Below, one piece after another: positions 60,134-64,000 of a DNA stretch of 64,000 bases; position 1 is the stretch's first letter; every line of letters begins with the position of its first letter. Made by a program: the position numbers and the translations under genes. This DNA comes from Cyanobacteria bacterium SZAS LIN-3 (GTDB lineage Bacteria > Cyanobacteriota > Vampirovibrionia > Obscuribacterales > Obscuribacteraceae), in assembly GCA_018266215.1 (NCBI GenBank), contig JAFEAV010000017.1, positions 1 through 64,000 on the forward strand, written 5' to 3'. A model generated the notes under the pieces. It was given only the letters and a program-made list of their open reading frames with translations. It made no database searches and was not told where the DNA came from.

Positions 60134-62736
60134 TCGACCTCCATATATGTTTCGGCCAGCGGCAAGCTAAAAATGAAAGTGGCGCCCTGATCCGGTGCCG
60201 ACTCGACCTTTATCGACCCTCCATGCCTCTCGACTATGCGCTTGCAGATAGCCAATCCAATCCCAGTGCCGGGATATTTAGAGCGGGCGTGCAGCTTGGT
60301 AAAGATGTCAAAGATACGGTCAGCATATTCCATCTTTAAGCCTATGCCATTATCTTTCACCTTAACCAGACAGTTTTTGCCCAAAGACTCAGCACTTATC
60401 GAGATAGCGATTCCTTCCGGCTTGCGAAACTTAATGGCATTAGCTATGAGATTCTGAAAAACAATTTTCAGTTGACTGGGATCTCCCATCACCACAGGCA
60501 GTTTTTCGCACACGATCTGAGCACCGGATGATGCAATAATCGCGTGCAAATCGGCAATGGCTTCACCAAGAGGCAGATTAAGGTCGACGGGCATAATCGA
60601 TTTGCCTGCCTGTTCCAATTGCGAATAAGCCAGCAAATCTTTGATCAGTTGCTGCATCCGGCCAGTGCCTTCAATAATGACATTGATATACCTTTCTGAA
60701 TCATCGGCTAATTTACCCTGATTCTTCTTAGCCAGCAGCTCACAAAAGCTTGAAACGGTACGCAGAGGCTCCTGCAAATCGTGGGAGGCTATATAGGCAA
60801 ATTGCTTCAAGTCGGTATTGGAGCGAGATAGCTCGTCAGTGAGAAGACGCAGCTCTTTACGGGTCTTTTCGCTCTCTGAAATATCACGGCCCTCTGCGAT
60901 CACGAGCTCCACTCGACCGCCATCATCAAAATAAGGCTTGAGCGAAAAGTCAATTGTCGAAACGCCCGTGGCCCCGAGGACATCCACCGTATAGCGGACA
61001 AACTCTCCGCCGGCAGCCCTGGTAATAGCCTTTTGCAAAGTCTCTTGCGTTTCAGAAGAAATTGTCCACCAGCGAGTATCCCAGAATTTTTGGCCAACCA
61101 CATCTTCACGCCTGATTCCACCAAAGTCGAGAGCAGTTTGATTGACCTCAATCAAAGTCCCATCAAGCAAGAGCAAACCAGTAAACTGAAAAGTATTGTC
61201 AAAAATCCCCTGGAAGCGCCTCTGCGACTCCCGCAGCTCGGCAGTGCGCTCACGTACGCGGCTTTCAAGCAACTGCTCGGATCGTTTTTGGTCATCAATA
61301 TCAGTACAGGTACCGACCCATCTGGTCATGGTCCCGTCATTGTCAAAGACAGGCACCGCCCTGTTCTTAAACCATCTGTAGTCACCGCTTGCATCTTTCA
61401 AACGCAGAATATTTTCAAACGTAGTTTTAGAATCCAGCGCGGCCTTCCAAACCCGCATCAAATCGGGCAAATCGTCGGCATGAACATCAAGAGCCCAACC
61501 TTCGCCGACGCAATCAGCCGCACTGCGCCCTGTATATTCCAACCAGCGAGAATTGTGATAGTCTGCATGACCATCAGGTCTAGCCGTCCAGACAAGCTGA
61601 GGAATGGCCTCGGCCACCAGTTCCATTTCCTCCTGGCGCCGCTTCAAGACCAGCTGGGCATTACGCTGATCTTCTATGTCGACGTTTACACCGACCCAGC
61701 GCAGCACCCTACCCTCCTCATCCTTAATAGGTGTCACCCGGGTCAAAAACCAGCGGAAAATCCCGTCGGCTCGACGCAAGGGGAACTCCATCTCAAAAGG
61801 AGTGCCATTATCCAGTGACTGCCGCCACCGCTCTTCGACCTGCGGCAATATCTCCGGGTCGTGCACGGATCTCCAGCCCCAACCGGCCATTTGCTCCAGG
61901 GTCGTGCCGGTATACTCGAACCATCCCCTGTTATAAACATCAATGTGTCCATCCGCCTGCGCCGTCCAACCCAATTGCGGCATCGAATCGAAGAACACGC
62001 GAAACTGACGTTCAACAGCCAGCAGAGCCTCTTTTGATTGAAGCAGGTTTTCAGTCCTTTCTTTAAGCAACTGCTCCAGTTGTTCCTCATTCAACGTTTT
62101 GGAATGGATTGTCTGATAAGCCCCGAGAAGAAGGACACAGAGGATGACTGAACCAAGAACAATCATGGAGGCAACGAGAAAGGCCATGCGCCGCCTGCCT
62201 TCCGCCTGTTGCTGACTATCCCGCCGAAGCAAGAGTTCGGTGTCGTAAACAAAGCGTCGGATTTCGGCCCTGGCAAGGTCCATGATCACCTTCCCTCGAC
62301 GTGTTTCAACCAGAGCAGCGGCGCGACCGGTATCCTGAGCAGCCACGCGCACCACTTGATCGGTAAACTCTAATTTCTCCTTACTGAGCACATCTAAGCG
62401 GCCGATCTGCTCCTTTTGGAGGGAGTATGCATCGTTCGCAACAAACGCTTGCAGTCTGGCGAGATTGTCTTCGACCCGAGACTTAGCGTCCCGATACGGC
62501 TCCTTGAAGTCATCATGTCCGGTAAGAACATAGCCGCGTTCAGCAGTTTCGGCATCCAAAAGTGCAATCAAAACGGCCCGAGCAGACTTGGTCATTTCAG
62601 TCATATCCCGGATCCGAGAGTCGCTTCTGGCTTCTTGTTGATAAAGGAAAAAGGCCATCACCGAAGCTGCCAGGAGCAGAATGCTCGCGGCTATCAACGG
62701 CACCAGTGTGTTTGAGGCAATCCTACCGCCAACCAA
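60118..62736 (-). CDS. CHASE3-PAS sensor histidine kinase (phytochrome-type HisKA)
   Basis: An 872-residue kinase. TM1 (about 12-33), an external CHASE3 domain (about 35-180, LIALLDAETAERGYVLTGHDDFKEPY), TM2 (about 186-208), three PAS domains with PAC ends (about 250-365, 370-490 and 505-625), HisKA with IASHDLQEPLRTVSSF (His652) and an HATPase (NLIANAIKFRKPE, DNGIGLKMEY, GTGIGLAIC). The TTG at 62736 has AGGAAA about 6 bases upstream; a TTG five codons earlier is possible. It overlaps the REC-REC kinase gene by 16 bases, so they are translationally coupled. No separate receiver follows, so REC1 or REC2 is the likely partner. Confidence 0.94.
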   Translation of the reverse strand: MVGGRIASNTLVPLIAASILLLAASVMAFFLYQQEARSDSRIRDMTEMTKSARAVLIALLDAETAERGYVLTGHDDFKEPYRDAKSRVEDNLARLQAFVANDAYSLQKEQIGRLDVLSKEKLEFTDQVVRVAAQDTGRAAALVETRRGKVIMDLARAEIRRFVYDTELLLRRDSQQQAEGRRRMAFLVASMIVLGSVILCVLLLGAYQTIHSKTLNEEQLEQLLKERTENLLQSKEALLAVERQFRVFFDSMPQLGWTAQADGHIDVYNRGWFEYTGTTLEQMAGWGWRSVHDPEILPQVEERWRQSLDNGTPFEMEFPLRRADGIFRWFLTRVTPIKDEEGRVLRWVGVNVDIEDQRNAQLVLKRRQEEMELVAEAIPQLVWTARPDGHADYHNSRWLEYTGRSAADCVGEGWALDVHADDLPDLMRVWKAALDSKTTFENILRLKDASGDYRWFKNRAVPVFDNDGTMTRWVGTCTDIDDQKRSEQLLESRVRERTAELRESQRRFQGIFDNTFQFTGLLLLDGTLIEVNQTALDFGGIRREDVVGQKFWDTRWWTISSETQETLQKAITRAAGGEFVRYTVDVLGATGVSTIDFSLKPYFDDGGRVELVIAEGRDISESEKTRKELRLLTDELSRSNTDLKQFAYIASHDLQEPLRTVSSFCELLAKKNQGKLADDSERYINVIIEGTGRMQQLIKDLLAYSQLEQAGKSIMPVDLNLPLGEAIADLHAIIASSGAQIVCEKLPVVMGDPSQLKIVFQNLIANAIKFRKPEGIAISISAESLGKNCLVKVKDNGIGLKMEYADRIFDIFTKLHARSKYPGTGIGLAICKRIVERHGGSIKVESAPDQGATFIFSLPLAETYMEVECRGQ

Positions 62737-62856
62737 GCAACATTTCCTCAATGGATAGCAAGATCCAAATAGCCAATAGCGCTCATACTCAAGTAAAGCA
62801 CATCCTGAGCGACCAGATTTTGCTGACTGGGATTTAAAAACGGGTCCGACAAACCA

Positions 62857-63972
62857 TCAAAAGATTGATTTTTTGTAGAGCTCAAAACCAATAATCGCTC
62901 CGATCGTCCCCAGATAAACAAACATACCGCAGAGCAGATGCTGCGGGCGCAGGCGATCAAATTTGAGCAGGGAGTAGTAAACGACGGCCGAAATCACCGC
63001 CACGACGCCCGATACAAAAGTGCCAAGATCGAGTGTCCAGGCGGTGAAGGCCACCCCGAAGGCAACCGGGAAACAGCTTTGAAAAACGAGTGCCCCGGTG
63101 ACATTGCCTATGGCCAGGGTATCTTTTTTTGCTCGCAACCAGATGATGCTGTTGATTTTTTCGGGGGCTTCAGTGGCTATGGGAGAGACGATGAGCGACA
63201 GCAGCAGAGGCGGCACGTTCATATAATGCGCCAGGTCCTGTATATAGTGGATAAAGAAATACGCACCGCCGGTAATACCAGCCAATCCCAGTAAAACCTG
63301 GGGCACGATCAAACGCAATTTCAAAGATCCAAAATCAAAGACCGGTTGCAGCGCCCGGGAGATATAGAGTTGCTCCGGCTCCTCCCCCACCTCGCCTTCA
63401 TGGCGAAAGGACACATATAAATAGTAGGGATAAATGAACAGCAGGCCAAAAGCCATGATGTAGCGCAGATATTTAAGGTCCGCGGCAGAGGGCAGGAAGC
63501 TTGCCGCCAGCGCCAGGGCATAGGCGACGATGAAAAACTTCAAATCTCGCTTTATTACCGCCCTTTTCACCCTTAAACCGGCCTCACGTCGACCGGACCG
63601 GGTGCATAAAATGCAGGTCAGGCCGCAAAGACCCAGGGTCAGACTGCTGAGCATAAAGGGCGCTCCGGCGATGGCCCCCATGCCAACCTCGGCCCCGTGC
63701 TCCTTGCCGAAAAAGACCAGAGCCACAACAGGGATAAGGGTTTCGGGCAATGCCGTACCGACGGCGGCCAGGACGGAGCCCACCACCCCTTCGGAGAGGT
63801 GCAAACGCTGGCCGAGCCATTCTATGCCATTTGTAAAGAGCTCGGAACTCCCGACAATGAGCAACAGGGTCAGCAAAAGAGAACCCAGAAGGATAACTAT
63901 CTCAAGAATCAAGTGTTCACACCGGCCGGTCTTTCTGCGAGAATACCAGAATGTTATTCCGGTTGCCTGCAT
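62857..63972 (-). CDS. CaCA-family sodium/calcium exchanger-like protein
   Basis: A 371-residue membrane protein with about ten segments. Two inverted alpha repeats are visible: GTALPETLIPVVALVFFGKE (about 73-92) and SPIATEAPEKINSIIW (about 262-278), each with the conserved Pro-Glu of cation/Ca2+ exchangers. A polar cytoplasmic loop (FRHEGEVGEEPEQL) divides the halves. It should exchange Ca2+ or another cation for Na+ or H+. The start ATG has no convincing ribosome-binding site and lies 28 bases from the window end. The 105 bases downstream of its end (62752-62856) hold no gene. Confidence 0.9.
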   Translation of the reverse strand: MQATGITFWYSRRKTGRCEHLILEIVILLGSLLLTLLLIVGSSELFTNGIEWLGQRLHLSEGVVGSVLAAVGTALPETLIPVVALVFFGKEHGAEVGMGAIAGAPFMLSSLTLGLCGLTCILCTRSGRREAGLRVKRAVIKRDLKFFIVAYALALAASFLPSAADLKYLRYIMAFGLLFIYPYYLYVSFRHEGEVGEEPEQLYISRALQPVFDFGSLKLRLIVPQVLLGLAGITGGAYFFIHYIQDLAHYMNVPPLLLSLIVSPIATEAPEKINSIIWLRAKKDTLAIGNVTGALVFQSCFPVAFGVAFTAWTLDLGTFVSGVVAVISAVVYYSLLKFDRLRPQHLLCGMFVYLGTIGAIIGFELYKKSIF

Positions 63973-64000
63973 AAGGCTAGACGCAAAGAAGCTAACATGA

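Overview
The window reads as a chromosome segment of a Gram-negative-type (diderm) bacterium: gene-dense, no insertion sequences, no CRISPR, no phage genes, and no intergenic gap above 300 bases. Frequent TTG/GTG starts, Ala/Pro-rich linker proteins, multi-domain sensor kinases that share one home-made sensor module, and the rpmG-tRNA(Trp)-secE-nusG-rplK-rplA cluster together suggest a non-photosynthetic relative of Cyanobacteria (Melainabacteria/Vampirovibrionia, Obscuribacterales-like). That assignment is an inference from protein character, not from a marker alignment.

Layout. 33-7022 (all minus): an ABC-2/NatAB-type exporter, mobA, a three-gene leucine-catabolism group (biotin carrier, HMG-CoA lyase, enoyl-CoA hydratase), and a large Pro/Ala-rich protein with PWG repeats. 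7280-19955 (all minus): an unknown protein, a GDP-mannose pyrophosphorylase/phosphomannomutase fusion, a GT4 glycosyltransferase, gpsA, and then a dense signalling block (HPt-REC-REC-GGDEF protein, two CheY-like receivers, a PAS histidine kinase, a sensor-only copy of that kinase's input module, and a secreted protein). 20103-23540: a peptide ABC importer without ATPases. 23612-26277 (plus): rpmG, tRNA-Trp, secE, nusG, rplK, rplA behind a good promoter and closed by a strong terminator. 26365-31457: TadE-like proteins, a CbpA-type DnaJ protein, a membrane TPR protein and holB. 31492-42108: purA with a structured leader, a secreted TPR protein, a TadG-like protein, a phasin, a secreted phosphatase-fold protein with its metal ligands lost, and polA. 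42132-48848: flavodoxin behind a cluster of repeated operator-like half-sites, then two tandem membrane Ser/Thr kinases and a secreted propeller-like protein. 48859-64000: a second secreted member of the 18921 family, an amino-acid permease, 3-hydroxyacyl-CoA dehydrogenase, a PerM/AI-2E transporter, a histidine kinase/OmpR regulator pair, an unknown protein, an Old Yellow Enzyme, a CHASE3-PAS kinase with a REC-REC-PAS kinase, and a CaCA-type cation exchanger.

The most unusual content is in signalling and in apparent pseudoenzymes. Three proteins share one periplasmic sensor module and one of them has no transmitter. A diguanylate cyclase has a receiver whose phospho-Asp is Glu. An alkaline-phosphatase-fold protein has lost essentially all zinc ligands. 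The GDP-mannose enzyme carries a degenerate phosphomutase half. Two tandem Ser/Thr kinases share an unfamiliar leucine-rich-like C-terminal region. Several 5' leaders (rpmG, purA) contain terminator-like hairpins directly behind promoters. Starts were chosen by Shine-Dalgarno position and conserved N-termini where these disagreed with the longest open frame.
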